Below are positions 1 through 11,635 of a DNA stretch of 64,000 bases, piece by piece. The first letter of the stretch is position 1. Each line of letters opens with the position of its first letter. The notes beneath the pieces were generated by a model. The model did no database searches. It was not told the DNA's origin and saw only the letters and a list, made by a program, of their open reading frames with translations. Source of the stretch: Xylaria sp. FL1777 (lineage: Eukaryota; Ascomycota; Sordariomycetes; Xylariales; Xylariaceae); NCBI GenBank assembly GCA_022578965.1, contig MU400595.1:124001-188000 (forward strand), in the 5' to 3' direction. Made by a program: the position numbers and the translations under genes.

Positions 1-1383
1 TTGTACAATGATGCTAAGCATGAGTGCCGCGCTATAGATGGCACTCACCTCATCTGATCGTACAGCACCGCCCATCAAACTCATGAGCAATCCGTTGCTA
101 CAATTTCCAAGTGATACTAGTAAAAGCCCCACTACCTCTATCGAAAGCACCGGGGCCAAGGCAATGACAAGTAGACCAAAAGTCATCGCTCCAATAGACA
201 CTACAGCGTAAAGACGATCACGCGCCCAGGCGGACCAACCCCGGGGTTCAGCGATAACACGGGTGATGAAGGGCAGAAGCACCAAGGCAAACAGGCCTTG
301 TGCGCCCTGAAATAGTGATAGAAGCACGTTGCCTCGGCTATAAGGGAGATCGAACTTGTCATTGGAATACTGCAAGCCGATGGAATTAAAGAGCTCACGA
401 GCCGCTGTTTGGGGGGCGAAGATGCAAATCAGCAACAACGCTTGTGGGTTCGATGTCAGCATACTACGGAGGGGAGCGAGAAGACTTCCATGGAACTTCG
501 CCGACTCTACTGATTCTTCAGCTGCGGAGTCCCCATCCTGCGCCACCGGTGACCTGGAGGCCGTGTCGCTTTGGCGCAGGTGCAGAGTCTCGGGAATGAA
601 GCTCGTGATAACGAATGCACCAAAGAAAACGGATGCAACAGCAAGCAAGAGGACGGTCCAAACATGACCATTCTCCATTAAGGCGGCACTAATGGCGGGT
701 CCGAAGAAACCAGAGCCAACGTTCGCCGCGTGAAGGCACAAGAAGATCTGCGCGCGCTCGGAGAGCTCCGTGGCGTCCGTGATCATCACATGGGCGACAC
801 TAGACAGAACCGGGTCGCCGCCGCCGATGAAGAGAAAAGCCCCGGATAGCCAGATCCAGCGGACCGGCACAAACCGGAAATAGCCAACCGCGAGCACCCA
901 GGCAAAGGCGAATGCCGTGCCGGCACCACTGAGAATGAGCACAGGCTTACGACCGATGCGTTCCGCGAGCAGACTGTAGGGGACGGTGCACAACACCCCG
1001 GCAAAGACGGGCACGAGTTGCTGGACCCCGCGCACCAGGGCAAGCTCCTTCTGCACGGCGTAAGCCTTGCATCTATTATCGGGGTCCAGTAGCTGGCGGA
1101 GAGCGACTATCCCCGAAGGAGTGGCGTAATAGTTCTCACAGATGATATCTTCCAAGACTTGAATCATCGCAGCCGGATACAGACTATCCCCCAGCATCAT
1201 GAAGAAGACGTAGATATACAGCAGCAAGACGACGCGCCATTTTCGGCGGCGGTGAGCGACATGGAGGGTCTCTGGTGAAACTGACTGATCTGGAACATCT
1301 CTGATATTGTTATCACGGGATTCCCGGAGAAGAGGTGTTGACTCGGACGCATTGCCGGTATCATGCTCCCCTACGTTTGTCAT
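1..1383 (-). CDS. MFS transporter, C-terminus beyond window edge
   Basis: An uninterrupted frame starts at the ATG at 1383 and stays open to base 1, giving 461 residues with the C-terminus missing. The N-terminus (about 1-60) is hydrophilic and carries the STPLL motif common in fungal MFS proteins. Alternating hydrophobic helices follow. An MFS signature loop, ERIGRK, lies at residues 141-146. The ITDATELSERAQIFL stretch near 200-215 is typical of a fungal drug-efflux or SLC46-like subgroup. A hydrophilic central loop after FIPETLH (about 262-305) separates the two helix bundles. The protein should sit in the plasma or vacuolar membrane and move a small solute by proton coupling. The substrate cannot be read from sequence. 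No intron is needed. MFS membership is sure; the subgroup is inference. Confidence 0.9.
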   Translation of the reverse strand, partial: MTNVGEHDTGNASESTPLLRESRDNNIRDVPDQSVSPETLHVAHRRRKWRVVLLLYIYVFFMMLGDSLYPAAMIQVLEDIICENYYATPSGIVALRQLLDPDNRCKAYAVQKELALVRGVQQLVPVFAGVLCTVPYSLLAERIGRKPVLILSGAGTAFAFAWVLAVGYFRFVPVRWIWLSGAFLFIGGGDPVLSSVAHVMITDATELSERAQIFLCLHAANVGSGFFGPAISAALMENGHVWTVLLLAVASVFFGAFVITSFIPETLHLRQSDTASRSPVAQDGDSAAEESVESAKFHGSLLAPLRSMLTSNPQALLLICIFAPQTAARELFNSIGLQYSNDKFDLPYSRGNVLLSLFQGAQGLFALVLLPFITRVIAEPRGWSAWARDRLYAVVSIGAMTFGLLVIALAPVLSIEVVGLLLVSLGNCSNGLLMSLMGGAVRSDEVSAIYSAALMLSIIVQ

Positions 1384-2419
1384 CGCGACGCAGGGAGTTG
1401 CTAGGCAGCTTGACCGAGAGAAATCCCCCTACTATTAATCCCAAATACCTGACTCAGGCGGAGCTCAGTTAGACATGTCAACCTTAATTCGATAAGATTG
1501 AATAGCGATGCTTACGCTATGTAGGTATAGTTGAGTAGAAATCTAAAAGTGGTGTGCCACCCAGTAAGGCAGTTGCCTACATTATCCATACCTACCGAGC
1601 TTCTTATACGAATTAGGAAGTAAGCCGAGCAATCCACGCCAGTTGAGGTCGAGATGATGAAAGCTCTAGGTAGATCTGCCTAGGGTTTTAGGGCCCGTTG
1701 CCAAGAGCTCGTAAGCCTAGTTGAGCCTATCACACATGGCTGTTGGCACTACCTACAGATCTAGCTACTGGCGGTTTAACGACTTAATTGGGGGTTAAAA
1801 GTTCTTGCTACAAGTTCTGCGGCCGGTCATAAAATTGATAAGACTGCTTGTAATTAGATGATATGTGTAACTTTGCCCTTCGCTTTTAGCTACGTGTGAA
1901 CAGTAAATCCCGCGAACCAAACACAGTTCTTTGCCCAACGGGAAGTAAAATGCATCGAATCGCCACTCGCAATTCTCCTTGGTCCAGATACCATTAGCTC
2001 GGTTCAGATGGGGCTGAAGAGGAGCTGCTTCAGTCCAACGGTTCGGCCCCCTATACACTAAACTCTAACCAGAGACAAGCTAACTAATCCCAAGGGACGA
2101 TGCTGGGTCTAACCACTTGCGCATATCTTCTTCGTTTCCATACTTAGGCTCACAAGCTTAAGGGCCAACTCGAGTCTAGCCGCCACTTCTGGCACTCACC
2201 AGGCTAACCGGCTAAATGGCAGTGGAACTGCGTCGGTTTTTGTCGCGCAAAACGACGCTGTTGTTGCGGAATTGACAACAACGGTATTTATGCCCACCAA
2301 GGTGACAGTTTTCGTTTCTTATCTTGTACTCTCAACTTTTACTAATTAGTCGATAGTGCATACAAGCGCATCTATTCCTTGGCAACATCAAACCTTGAAG
2401 TAAGCCGCGGTCACGGCCA
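1384..2419. other. intergenic, no supported gene
   Basis: This is the promoter side of the MFS gene and the 3' side of the next gene. An 87-codon open frame on the minus strand (1795-2058) contains the protein-like stretch KENCEWRFDAFYFPLGKE, but it has no ATG with good context, partner exon or recognisable domain. Nothing else was seen. Confidence 0.5.
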
Positions 2420-4348
2420 CTAGGCTGGCCACATGCTAATCCATGTAATAAATTTAGCTAGATTCCGGGACTTCAAGAGCCCCTTTTTGTTTGTCGCCGC
2501 CTTGGACTCGATTTTCGACTCCCTTCTCGACCCCAACTGTAAAATCGTCAGCTCAAAATAGGCAGGCAAAAGAAAAAAGGACAGTTGGCTCTTACAGAGG
2601 ATGGAGTAAACCAATTTGGCGCCCAATGGCACCCACACCATGACGGCAATGAATTGTCCAAAAGTCCATTGGGAGGGCCCGCCAGAATAGATGCTGAACA
2701 CTTGGTAAAGCACAACGACATAGGGGAAGACCGAAAAGAATAGGATAAGCTGCAGAACGAACCAGGGAAAGCGCCAAAATAGGAGTACAAGCCAGCCATC
2801 AGATGGCAGCCCTGTGAATGAAAGGCGTTTCCCAAATGGAGTAGAAGGCAACCAGGTAAGCATCTGGTCGACCAATATGAAAAATATAGCCCAATAGCGA
2901 ACCCAAGACACCGGGTTCGCGCCCAGGAAACCATTCGTCGAAAAGTAGGTGAACAGCAGGTTGTCAGTGCCAGGCACTCGGGTGAAGCAGTAAGTTGCCG
3001 GGCTAGGGTTGCCGCCACATGCCTCGATGGATGCGCTGTCCTTGAAATGGGCCCAGAGCGCCGCATAGTCGAGCGTGCTGGTCACGGAATTGCAAGCGAT
3101 CCCGAGGGAAAATACGAGGGTCGTTAGGAAGGTGGTATACCACCAGTGCCGATGAGCTCTCTGCAAGACGATCTGTCCGAGGAGAACCGGAATCACGCCG
3201 TCGAACGAGAGCCGTCGGATGACGTCTTGGTTCGCTATAGCCTCGCTGAACGTGTCGACGGCCTCTACGAGCGCATTTGTGTTAAAGTAGACGAGCGTGG
3301 CGACCTGCACGGTGGCCACGAGGATCGCTTGCGTCTCTTGGAAATCCGCCATGATCGAGCCTATTGGACGGTAGATAGGGATTTTAGTACTAGTCGATTT
3401 GGTGTTATCCTTCGCCTGTGGCTGTGGGCCCACGTCCTCCTGCTCTGCGTGTTCAGATAGAGGCGTGTGTTTAGTATGACTGACGTCGCTATATTTACTT
3501 ATCGTTCCCATGACGCAGGCGACTTTGAAAATCACGAAAGCCAGCAATACGATAGCGCATTGGATTATGTAAGACACCGTTACCTTTGATACTTTGTCAG
3601 AGTGGTTGAACTGCATTCTGAGATGTGCCATACTTGCCCCTGGACCGGCAATATCAGGGTCAGACCCTGTACCTGCATTGTCACAGTAGGTACCCAAGCC
3701 CAGGTAGAGCAGGGCAATGCGTTCTGAAGCGTTGAAGAGATCCGTGTATTGCACGTAGCTCAACGACTCAACTGCATCCTTGGAGCATGTTACGAGGCTG
3801 GTGTTTTGACAAGTAGTAGAGACACAATCCGCAACGTTTTCAATGATCGTCGAGCCGTTGAAAGTCCCCAGATCGCCAAATTCCATCACCTGATTGGCTG
3901 TTTCCATCGAGGTGTTATCGAGCAACAACGACCCATTCTGGAGAAGGCTTGACGCAATAGCCAGCGTCGAACAGTCATAGAGAGTCTTTGTTGAACCAAA
4001 GAGCGTGCCAGGATCCATACAGGCTTCCGCACAGTCTGTCGTCCCATTGTATTGGCAACCTTGGGTTGACAGTGGAATCGTGGCTGGTAAAGGCGAGGTT
4101 TCGTTCGGAGAAGCTAAAAGGGATAAATACGGGAGGAAGACAGCTAAAAATATTTCATCGAACCTGTCGATGAAAGCATTTTCCAGCAGACCCGAGGAAG
4201 CTGAACCAAGGGAAATGTTGTATAAGACCGGGGCTGGCGGGTTCGTCGTGGACATAGTAATCACAGTAGTAGCTGTTACAAGAAAGTCGGTGGAGAATAA
4301 TGATAAACATGGGTCAAATATCATAAGCCAGTATTCAAAGCCGTTCAC
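2420..4348 (-). CDS. polytopic membrane protein of unknown function
   Basis: One exon encodes 642 residues. An N-terminal hydrophobic segment (about 5-35) may act as signal anchor. Residues 40-250 look extracellular or lumenal: nine N-glycosylation sequons (such as YNIS, PNET, CQNTS, FNHS) and several cysteines. A transmembrane helix lies near 255-285, followed by an acidic linker. At least six more hydrophobic segments run from about 335 to 600, and the C-terminal tail is basic. Such proteins with a glycosylated N-terminal ectodomain and about seven helices recur in filamentous ascomycetes as uncharacterised proteins. I recognise no transporter or receptor signature. A second Met at residue 32 could be the true start. 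The function is unknown and the coding call is strong. Confidence 0.75.
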   Translation of the reverse strand: MNGFEYWLMIFDPCLSLFSTDFLVTATTVITMSTTNPPAPVLYNISLGSASSGLLENAFIDRFDEIFLAVFLPYLSLLASPNETSPLPATIPLSTQGCQYNGTTDCAEACMDPGTLFGSTKTLYDCSTLAIASSLLQNGSLLLDNTSMETANQVMEFGDLGTFNGSTIIENVADCVSTTCQNTSLVTCSKDAVESLSYVQYTDLFNASERIALLYLGLGTYCDNAGTGSDPDIAGPGASMAHLRMQFNHSDKVSKVTVSYIIQCAIVLLAFVIFKVACVMGTISKYSDVSHTKHTPLSEHAEQEDVGPQPQAKDNTKSTSTKIPIYRPIGSIMADFQETQAILVATVQVATLVYFNTNALVEAVDTFSEAIANQDVIRRLSFDGVIPVLLGQIVLQRAHRHWWYTTFLTTLVFSLGIACNSVTSTLDYAALWAHFKDSASIEACGGNPSPATYCFTRVPGTDNLLFTYFSTNGFLGANPVSWVRYWAIFFILVDQMLTWLPSTPFGKRLSFTGLPSDGWLVLLFWRFPWFVLQLILFFSVFPYVVVLYQVFSIYSGGPSQWTFGQFIAVMVWVPLGAKLVYSILCKSQLSFFLLPAYFELTILQLGSRRESKIESKAATNKKGLLKSRNLAKFITWISMWPA

Positions 4349-4892
4349 GGCAATGGCAATCTATGATAAATCCCAAAATTGCACTTTGTTGCCCCTCTGC
4401 TGACATCTTTCTCTAACCGCCGACTAAAAATAAAATTGCGCCTATAATGGCTGCTGTTAAATGCTGTACGCCACACCAACCACGTTCTCGTTCTTATGCG
4501 CTAAAGCTCCCGCGATGTACGATGAGCCGCCCATGGCCGCTCGTTACGGGGGCCAGCCAAGGTCCTACGGCTTAAGTAAAACTTATTAATAGGTACCGGG
4601 ATCTGGCGGTAGTACTGATAGGAAAATGGAAAGCCAGTAGGACCGCTGCACCGCTACAAGAAGTCGGCACCTTTATATTAAGTGTTTAATATCACGCTTC
4701 ACTTGGTTTGCCGTTCTGACCCAAGCTCTTGCGTTATCATCCTATGCTCTAAGGTTGTCATGTGACATATAGCAATATTTTTATTTACTGAAAAAAAAAT
4801 GAAGCTGAAAGAACATTGTATAAGTACAATAGGATGACAAAGAATGTGGTGAGTTGGGTTGTTCCGGACCTCCTCCCAAACCACCATCCATG
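4349..4892. other. intergenic
   Basis: This stretch holds the promoter of the membrane protein gene on its left and the 3' end of the kinase gene on its right. I see no gene, only a short poly-A run near 4791-4799. Confidence 0.5.
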
Positions 4893-6579
4893 TCAAACTC
4901 CACTTCCCTTGTGTTGTTCACTAGCCTTCTTATTCCCTATGAAAGGATGGAAGAACATCTGCATGGCATTACCCCGCTCCTCGGGAAGCCAATACACGAG
5001 ACAATCCATCAAGCTGACGAAAAGTTCTTTCTCCTCTCCGGTCAGAGAGCTAGCACGAGACTCGAATGAAGCTGTTTCAGGTAGAGGTACAGGACCTTTC
5101 CATTGTCCTAGAATAATTGTCAACAGTCGAGCAGGTACAGGTAGGCTCATAATAGAGGTACTACCTACCATCTTCACTCCAAAATTTCGCTGTTTTCTCA
5201 CTCCTTGTGAGAAATTCAGGGGGAGGTGGACCAAGGAGCGCCGTCATGGCGGCAAGGTGGTGTGCATCATTCTGCTCCTGGGATTCATTATCATAGACGC
5301 GAAATAGAGGCTCTTTCTCGAGGAGGTCCCAGGCCTGTTATGTGAAGGTTAGTTTTGAAGAAGAAAAGGGGGGATAGAAGACGATAGGATGAAAATAGGG
5401 AAGCTCCATACTATAAGTCCTACGCTCCAAAGATCTATAGGGTTACCCCATTCCATATCAAGAATAACCTCTGGTGCTCGGTATTGAGCTGGCATAGCAA
5501 ATCCACGGTGCTTTTCACCTATACGGGCGTGCCCTAAGTCGCAGATAGTAAGAGGACCGCGACCTCCCATCATCATCTGAGATGTGTAGATAGTACGGTC
5601 GTCGGATTGCTTTCTTGGCGATGGTCTATACAGCTCAACTTCTTCCATTTCAGCCATTATAGAATTATCCGTTAGAGCAATGAGTAGGTTGTCCAAGTGA
5701 AGGTCTATTCGTTGATTATTACTATCTATAAGCCACAATTGATCTGCCTAACTTACCAGTATGGACCACGTTCATATCGTGAAGGTAGATTAAGCCATAT
5801 AGAACCTGACTTAGGGCTCGCTTGACAAAATCCGAATGGAAAGGTTGGCCTTGCCGCAACCCCAGAAAATGTGAAAGACTTAGCGCCAAAGGAGTCATGA
5901 CGAACACATCGTGGTCACCATGAGGACCTTTTAGCTTGAACGATTCTGTAAGTTGGCGGATATTTTCTTTGGCCTTGACAAATTCTACGGCGCATGGGGT
6001 GTTAGCTAGATGACGATATATCTCAAGTTCCTGGTTGTGCTTCAAAGTGTTGATGTGGACTTTGACGGCCCAGAACTGCTGGTCCCGTAAATCACGGGCG
6101 AGCCATACAGTCGAGGTGGTTCCGAATCCAAGCTTCGCAACTACTTGGTAATGATCATGGACGACTTGGCCGATCTGCATCGGGTAGTACTCCTCCTTCT
6201 GGTAGAAAGGCAATGTCTCCTCTTCAAACTTGGTAGCTGGGTCAATCAGTTCAAATCCCGTGGACGGGAACTCGCGCGGCCCGGTTGCTGGGGCTGGACT
6301 GGAGGAAACTCTTCGTGCAGAGGCCATAATTGATTGCGATGACATAGTGGATGAGCGAAAAACTGAACGGAAAGTAGCGCGAGCGAGAAAAGGGCGGAGG
6401 GCTCGGTGGGCGAACATGCTAGGACTAAGTGAAAAAGATGTTATTGTTGTGTTGTTGTTGTTGTTGGGAGACGACGACGGCAACAACAACTGGGGGAGGT
6501 GAGGAGGGAAGTGGAAAAGGGTAGTAGATAAAGTAGCAGAGGTACCTAACAGTCTGTTGGTCTGGTGGCTTGGTAGCAC
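4893..6579 (-). CDS. SRPK-like serine/threonine protein kinase
   Basis: Four exons (6579-5757, 5704-5412, 5334-5169, 5107-4893) join in frame to 498 residues. The glycine loop reads LGFGTTSTVWLARD, followed by the VAIK-type lysine in WAVKVH. The catalytic loop is HTDLHLDN: HTD in place of HRD is typical of SR-protein kinases, but the usual Lys two residues after Asp is His here. The DFG position reads DLG, also SRPK-like, and PAQYRAPEV is the APE motif. The end matches kinase subdomain XI. The family phosphorylates Arg/Ser-rich proteins, but expanded fungal members have unknown substrates. The N-terminus after an internal Met at 6417 (MFAHRALRPFLARATFRS) is basic and amphipathic like a mitochondrial presequence, and that Met may be the true start. 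The gene diverges from the one at 7189. Confidence 0.85.
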
Positions 6580-7188
6580 AGAGCGCGTAAGATGATTGGC
6601 TAACCAGTCTCCCGGGATCTTTGCGCCACAGCTCTCATTGGCGCGCGCCTGCTATACCGGTCACAGGCGATTACAGCGAAAGTGATGACCACAGAATACC
6701 CAATAGAATTTGTAGAGTAGTCTTTAACTGGTAGAAAGGTCAATTATATAGGCCAAAGGCTCGTTACTCAACAACTAACAACACCACAGCTGTTGTTCAT
6801 CCACCTTAGAATATCTAACAACATAGAGGCGCAAACCATCTCCTAATAGTAACACCAAACCCAGCGCTTCATCATGTTATGCCAATCACCAGTTCTGCCT
6901 TGCTCTTGTAATGGAGCCAACGGCACACCAGAGTTATCGTCTGATCATGTCGGGGAGGCAAAGCCGACTTTGTATCAGAGCCAACAGGTTTCTTCCATAT
7001 CTCGCAGTGCGGTGCCTTCACGAATTCATCTGGCGATCAGGAACTATAAGTAGCTCTACCATATCCTCCTTTACCGTCAATAATAATCCATCAGCAGTAT
7101 ACACTTCTTCTCTTTGTTCTTTGACATACAAACCTAGCTATCGACATTTCATTCTATCTACGTCAAATTTCAATCTCCCAGAAACAAA
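6580..7188. promoter_or_regulatory. shared divergent promoter region
   Basis: About 600 bases separate the divergent start codons of the kinase gene and the small three-exon gene, so both promoters must lie here. I see no specific operator. Confidence 0.5.
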
Positions 7189-7829
7189 ATGTCTTACAAT
7201 CTTCCCCGAAGAGCCCTCCATGTGCTTGGCAAGGTGTCACGAAACGAAATTGGGATAGCGAATGGGCAGGAAGGTTCAATGTGGCTGGGCGCCATCGATA
7301 TTGCAGAACAAACAGCCATGATTCAGGTTAGTCTTTCTTCCTTGCCAAAATTTATATGGATCCGTTCAGTCTATATGGTGCTAACTAGTCGCAGTTTCCA
7401 AATCTCACAGGAATCTCGTTCACGTATGCCTTCGTCTTTCAGCCCGCTGTTTCTAACAAAATTGTTAATTGAGCTAACAATAATTGATATGACAGAGGCG
7501 CTAGAGCTCATCAGTCTTCCGAGCTTGCAGCACATGGAAATGTTATCAGTGCCAAATTCTGGATTGGGGACAAAAGAGCTATGTCTGCGCACATAATGAT
7601 GAATGGTTATATCGAATTCGGCAAGATTAAAAAATCGGGCTCTAGTCATGCGAGCTCTAGTCGTTCGGGCTCTAGCCACGTGAAGGCCTGGAAGCCTGAT
7701 AGAAACGACGTGAACTTGACGAATTGGACAATATACGACACAGCAGGAAAAAAGACGAGGAAAGTCTATGAAGATGAAAACAGCGAGTGGTGGTTCGTTG
7801 AGATTGGTGGCGTGAAGACCTACTTTTAG
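7189..7829 (+). CDS. small protein of unknown function, three exons
   Basis: Exons 7189-7326, 7395-7423 and 7496-7829 join in frame to 166 residues. The second exon is only 29 nt, and both flanking introns have good GT/AG ends. The first part (MSYNLPRRALHVLGKV) is basic. The middle, after splicing, reads IQFPNLTGISFTGARAHQ and then SAKFWIGDKRAMSAHIMMNG. A Ser-rich linker is built from three in-frame 15-bp repeats (GSSHA/SSSRS/GSSHV) at 7638-7682, and the C-terminus is NSEWWFVEIGGVKTYF. There is no signal peptide or transmembrane helix. I do not recognise the family. Coherent splicing and compact sequence support a real gene. The nearest gene is the divergent kinase, so co-regulation is possible but not shown. 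Confidence 0.7.
7638..7682 (+). repeat. three 15-bp tandem repeats inside the small gene
   Basis: Three adjacent copies of a GGCTCTAG-led 15-mer encode imperfect pentapeptides rich in Ser, His and Arg. Because the unit is a multiple of three, copy number can change without breaking the frame. Confidence 0.8.
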
Positions 7830-8777
7830 GAGACGTTGGTCTAGTTTACCTGGTATCAGAAGCCACGGCATACAGTATGACGGTGTCTCTTTTGTTATGG
7901 ATGTTATTGATTTTTGGTATTTTGTCTTATTACTAGTGAAATCATCGATATTTAGAGTTTCTTCCAAATTTTAACTAAGATCGATATCAACAATAGTGTG
8001 TTCGAAAGGGTGGTGATTTTGGAATTTACTTAAGTATTACGCTGGCAGGGATAATATAACCTATACTATAGGCTTGCCATATAGCAGCGATCTTGGTTTA
8101 GCCGCCAATTCCCTGAGAAACCTCGTAAAGCCAGGTTATAACTTTCAACAATGCTAGTTTGGAAAGTCTCGACCAGAATGCCTTCACGTCTTTTTTGCCA
8201 AATGTCCATGCTATTCCCAACTCCGAGGCTTCTCTCACTGGTTCTAGTACAATATCTAGCTATATCTAGTACAATTCTAGTTAGCTTGATAACATCCTTG
8301 ATTTCTAGGTTATGCACCTGAAGAGCACCGAAGACTCTCATAGCATATTAACGGGAAGACAGAGGCTATCAAGACCGTTAGATATGCTATCTCTCCTCTA
8401 TTCTCTTATTCTACATCTGTAAGTGAGGCAACTACATTCCCGATATGAACAGATTTGTTATTATCTTCTGCATTTTATGCCATTCGCAAGGCAGACTTCC
8501 AGGCGTTCTTGGCTGTTTTAGCTTACAGCAGTCGTCCAGTGCCAGGCTTTTTGGCCAAAGGACCAGGCTACATAGTAAGTGCAGGTGGTCAATGCAGACC
8601 CTTATTTACCACCCTCATTGGGTCGGCTATCACGTCATACCCTTAGGCAGCGAAGCTTACCTGCTTAATTCATACAGACCCGGATGTACGATCTAGTATG
8701 CTTCTTCGACGACTTAGTACTTCATTTATCTGGCCCATTCATTTAAGAAACGCCAATGACATAGTTATACTACGAAG
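7830..8777. other. intergenic, possible decayed sequence
   Basis: No supported gene. Short open frames on both strands (for example 8066-8341 minus, 91 codons) resemble nothing I recognise and lack splice partners. The segment is the upstream region of the NLR gene. Confidence 0.4.
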
Positions 8778-11635
8778 ATGAGCTTTGGGTTCAGCGTTAG
8801 CGACTTCTTAACAGTCATCACACTTATAACAAAAGTTCGAAAGGATTTTGTTGGTGCTCCAGCCCAATTCCAACAGATTTCAAACGAGTTCGTTACTCTC
8901 CTTCCCTAGTTATTGGCCATGATATAACCCCTAATTGTAAAGAACATAAAAGGCGAAAATGGAATAATAGTAAAATAAGCAACATGCTAAGTACATATTA
9001 ATAGAGGCACTATGGTTATGATGGGGGTCAGGATGTGCGGTGTTTGAAAAGTCCTATAGCTGTCTCTGTGGAATGCTAACTGCTGGTCTCTCTTAGGCTC
9101 AGATATCTCGAACATACTACTCGTGATATAGAAGTATTACTGTCTGGGAAAGACCTTTCCCAGCCCCAGGAGGAACGTCTCCACGAACTAACCAAAAACT
9201 GCAATCATATCCTGGAAGATGTCCAGGGGACAGTGAGAAAATACTCTACCTTGGAATCAAAGAGATCTGGTATCAGAGAGAAAGCATCAAGACTATGGAA
9301 TCGATTGCAGTGGGAGCCTGACGATGTCCGGAACCTACGCGGCCGCATCACGCTGAGCGTTGCGTCTTGCACCGTTTTCCTTGGAATGTTGAACGGGGAA
9401 AACGTTGCAAAGTTAGTTGAAGGACAGAAACAGCAAGGGCAGCGGGAACAGAAACGAGATCATCAGGAAATCCTCGATTGGCTTACGCCGGCTAATTATC
9501 ATGACCAGCAATCAGATTTCATCCGCCGACGCCAGCCGGGAACCGGCCAATGGCTGCTCGACTCACCAGAATACCAAAATTGGGTGGCAACAAAGGGCGA
9601 ATTACTATTCTGTCCCGGTATCCCCGGGGCCGGGAAGACAATGCTCACGTCTATTGCTATTGAGAATTTGCTCACCCTTTACAGTGCTGATGAGTCAGTC
9701 GGAATCTGCTATGCATTTCTCAACTTTCAACGGACTTCTGAGCAGAAGTTGAACAATCTCATAGCCCTTCTTGTGAAACAGTTAGCACAGACGCGACAGA
9801 CCCTTCCCGGGAGCGTGGGGTCCCTTTTTAGTAGACACAAGAGAAGGCAGACGCGGCCATCTTTTGACGAGCTGTGTGAGGCTCTCAATTCTATGATCAA
9901 CGATTATTCCAGGGTTTTCGTAGTCATCGATGCTCTTGACGAATGTCAGGTAGAGGATGACTGCCGATCGAAGTTCATATCCGTGCTTTTGAATATTTGG
10001 TCCAAGCTCAGGGTCAATGTTCTCGCGACCTCTCGTTTCATTCCTGAGATCACCTCCAGGTTCGGTGGTGCAGTGGTAAAAGAGATCCGCGCTAGCGACG
10101 AAGATATCATTACATATGTCGATGGAAAACTGTCTAGTCTTCCAAATTTCGTTTCTCGCAATGCTGATCTCCAGGACGAAATCAAAAAGAGCATTGTGGG
10201 TTGTATAGATGGAATGTAAGTCACCCCTTACGTATCGTTAAAGACCCGAAAATTGATAGTCTTCAGGTTTCTGCTTGCACAGCTCCACCTTGACTCCTTA
10301 CGAGGCAAACGTTCCGCTCGAGCTATTCGCAACGCGTTAAGCGAGCTACCGAAGGGGTCAGAGGCATATGATGCCGCGTACACCGATGCAATAAACCGGA
10401 TTAAGGGCCAACTCCCGGATCAGAGGGACCTTGCCCTGGAAGCCTTGCTATGGATCACTTACGCAAAAAGACCTCTGACAACCATAGAGCTCAGGCATGC
10501 GCTTGGCGTCGAGTTAAACGAGACAGAGTTTTACGAAGATAATCTTTCTGACCTTGACGACATTGTTTCGAACTGCTGTGGGTTAGTTACTGTGGACGAA
10601 GAAAGTGATATTATTCGGCTTGTCCATTACACAACTCAAGAATACTTCAGCCGGACTGGAACATCATGGTTCCCAGGGGCGGACCTTCGGATTGCGCAGA
10701 TATGCGTCACATACCTTTCTTTCGACACTTTTAAAAGCGGAGCGTGTCCCAGGCTTTCAGAATTCAAAAAGCGCTTATACTCGTACCCTTTCTATAGCTA
10801 TGCAAGTAAATATTGGGGGACCCATGCGTACTCGGCACCCAATCACCAATTCTGCTACAAGTTCCTCACAATGAGCGCGAGTGTCAATGCTTGCAGTCAG
10901 GCATTTTTCATGGACATGTCCTGGAAGAGTTATGGCGAATTTGGTGATTCTAGCCCATACATGACAAGACAGATGAATGGACTGCATCTAGCTGCCCTTT
11001 GGGGACTTTCTGAGGCAGCCAAAAGTCTTGTCGAAGTCTCCGAAATAAATGCACCTGACTACACTGGAGCAACGCCAATTATCTACGCCATTAGGAGTGG
11101 GAACGCCCCTATAGTTGAACTACTGCTACAAAAGGGTGTTGGGATCAACTCGATGATCCAAGGGAAAACACTGTTGGGCCATGCGGCACTAAATGGGCGT
11201 CTTTCTGTAGCGAAACTGCTACTTGAAAAAGGAGCCGACATTACTTCAAAGACTACAAATATCCACACACCATTACATTATGCCGTGAGCAGCGGGGATA
11301 AAGCCATGGCCGAATTTCTTATTGAAAAAGGTGCTGATATTGACTCTAAGGGTAAAGATGGTGTCACGCCGCTATCCATTGCAGTTAGTGGAGGGATTGA
11401 CGACATGGTTCAATTCCTCCTTGAACAGGGTGCCAATATTGAGTCGGAGGATATATACGGTGTCACACCACTCGTCGAGGCCCTAATCCAGAGCAATGAA
11501 GCCATAGTTCAAGCTCTGCTCGACAATGGTGCCGATGTCACGTTTAAGGGTAAGACGCCACTATTCTATGCCCTTACTTTCCAGAACGATGCGGTTGCGC
11601 AGCTGCTTCGCAAGCATGGCGTTGTGGTTGAGTAA
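8778..11635 (+). CDS. NACHT-ankyrin NLR (STAND) protein
   Basis: Exons 8778-8887, 9097-10215 and 10267-11635 join in frame to 865 residues. The first exon was recovered by hand: MSFGFSVSDFLTVITLITKV ... ISNE continues into LRYLEHTTRDIEV, which fits the helical N-terminal domain common in fungal NLRs. The NACHT NTPase follows, with Walker A GIPGAGKT at about 211-218 and Walker B VFVVIDALDEC at about 311-320. A winged-helix-like part (ALLWITYAKRPLTTIEL) comes next, then seven ankyrin repeats from about 646 to the end. Fungal NLRs are nucleotide-controlled receptors involved in non-self recognition and cell death, with ankyrin repeats as the sensor. The NTPase motifs look intact, so the protein is probably functional. 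The ligand is unknown. The first intron (209 nt) is longer than its neighbours. Confidence 0.9.

Noticed and set aside
1795..2058. 87-codon minus-strand frame as a gene
   Set aside because: Some protein-like character, but no convincing start, no intron-linked exons and no known domain.
8066..8341. 91-codon minus-strand frame as a gene
   Set aside because: It lies in a region with no splice partners. Composition and context give no support.
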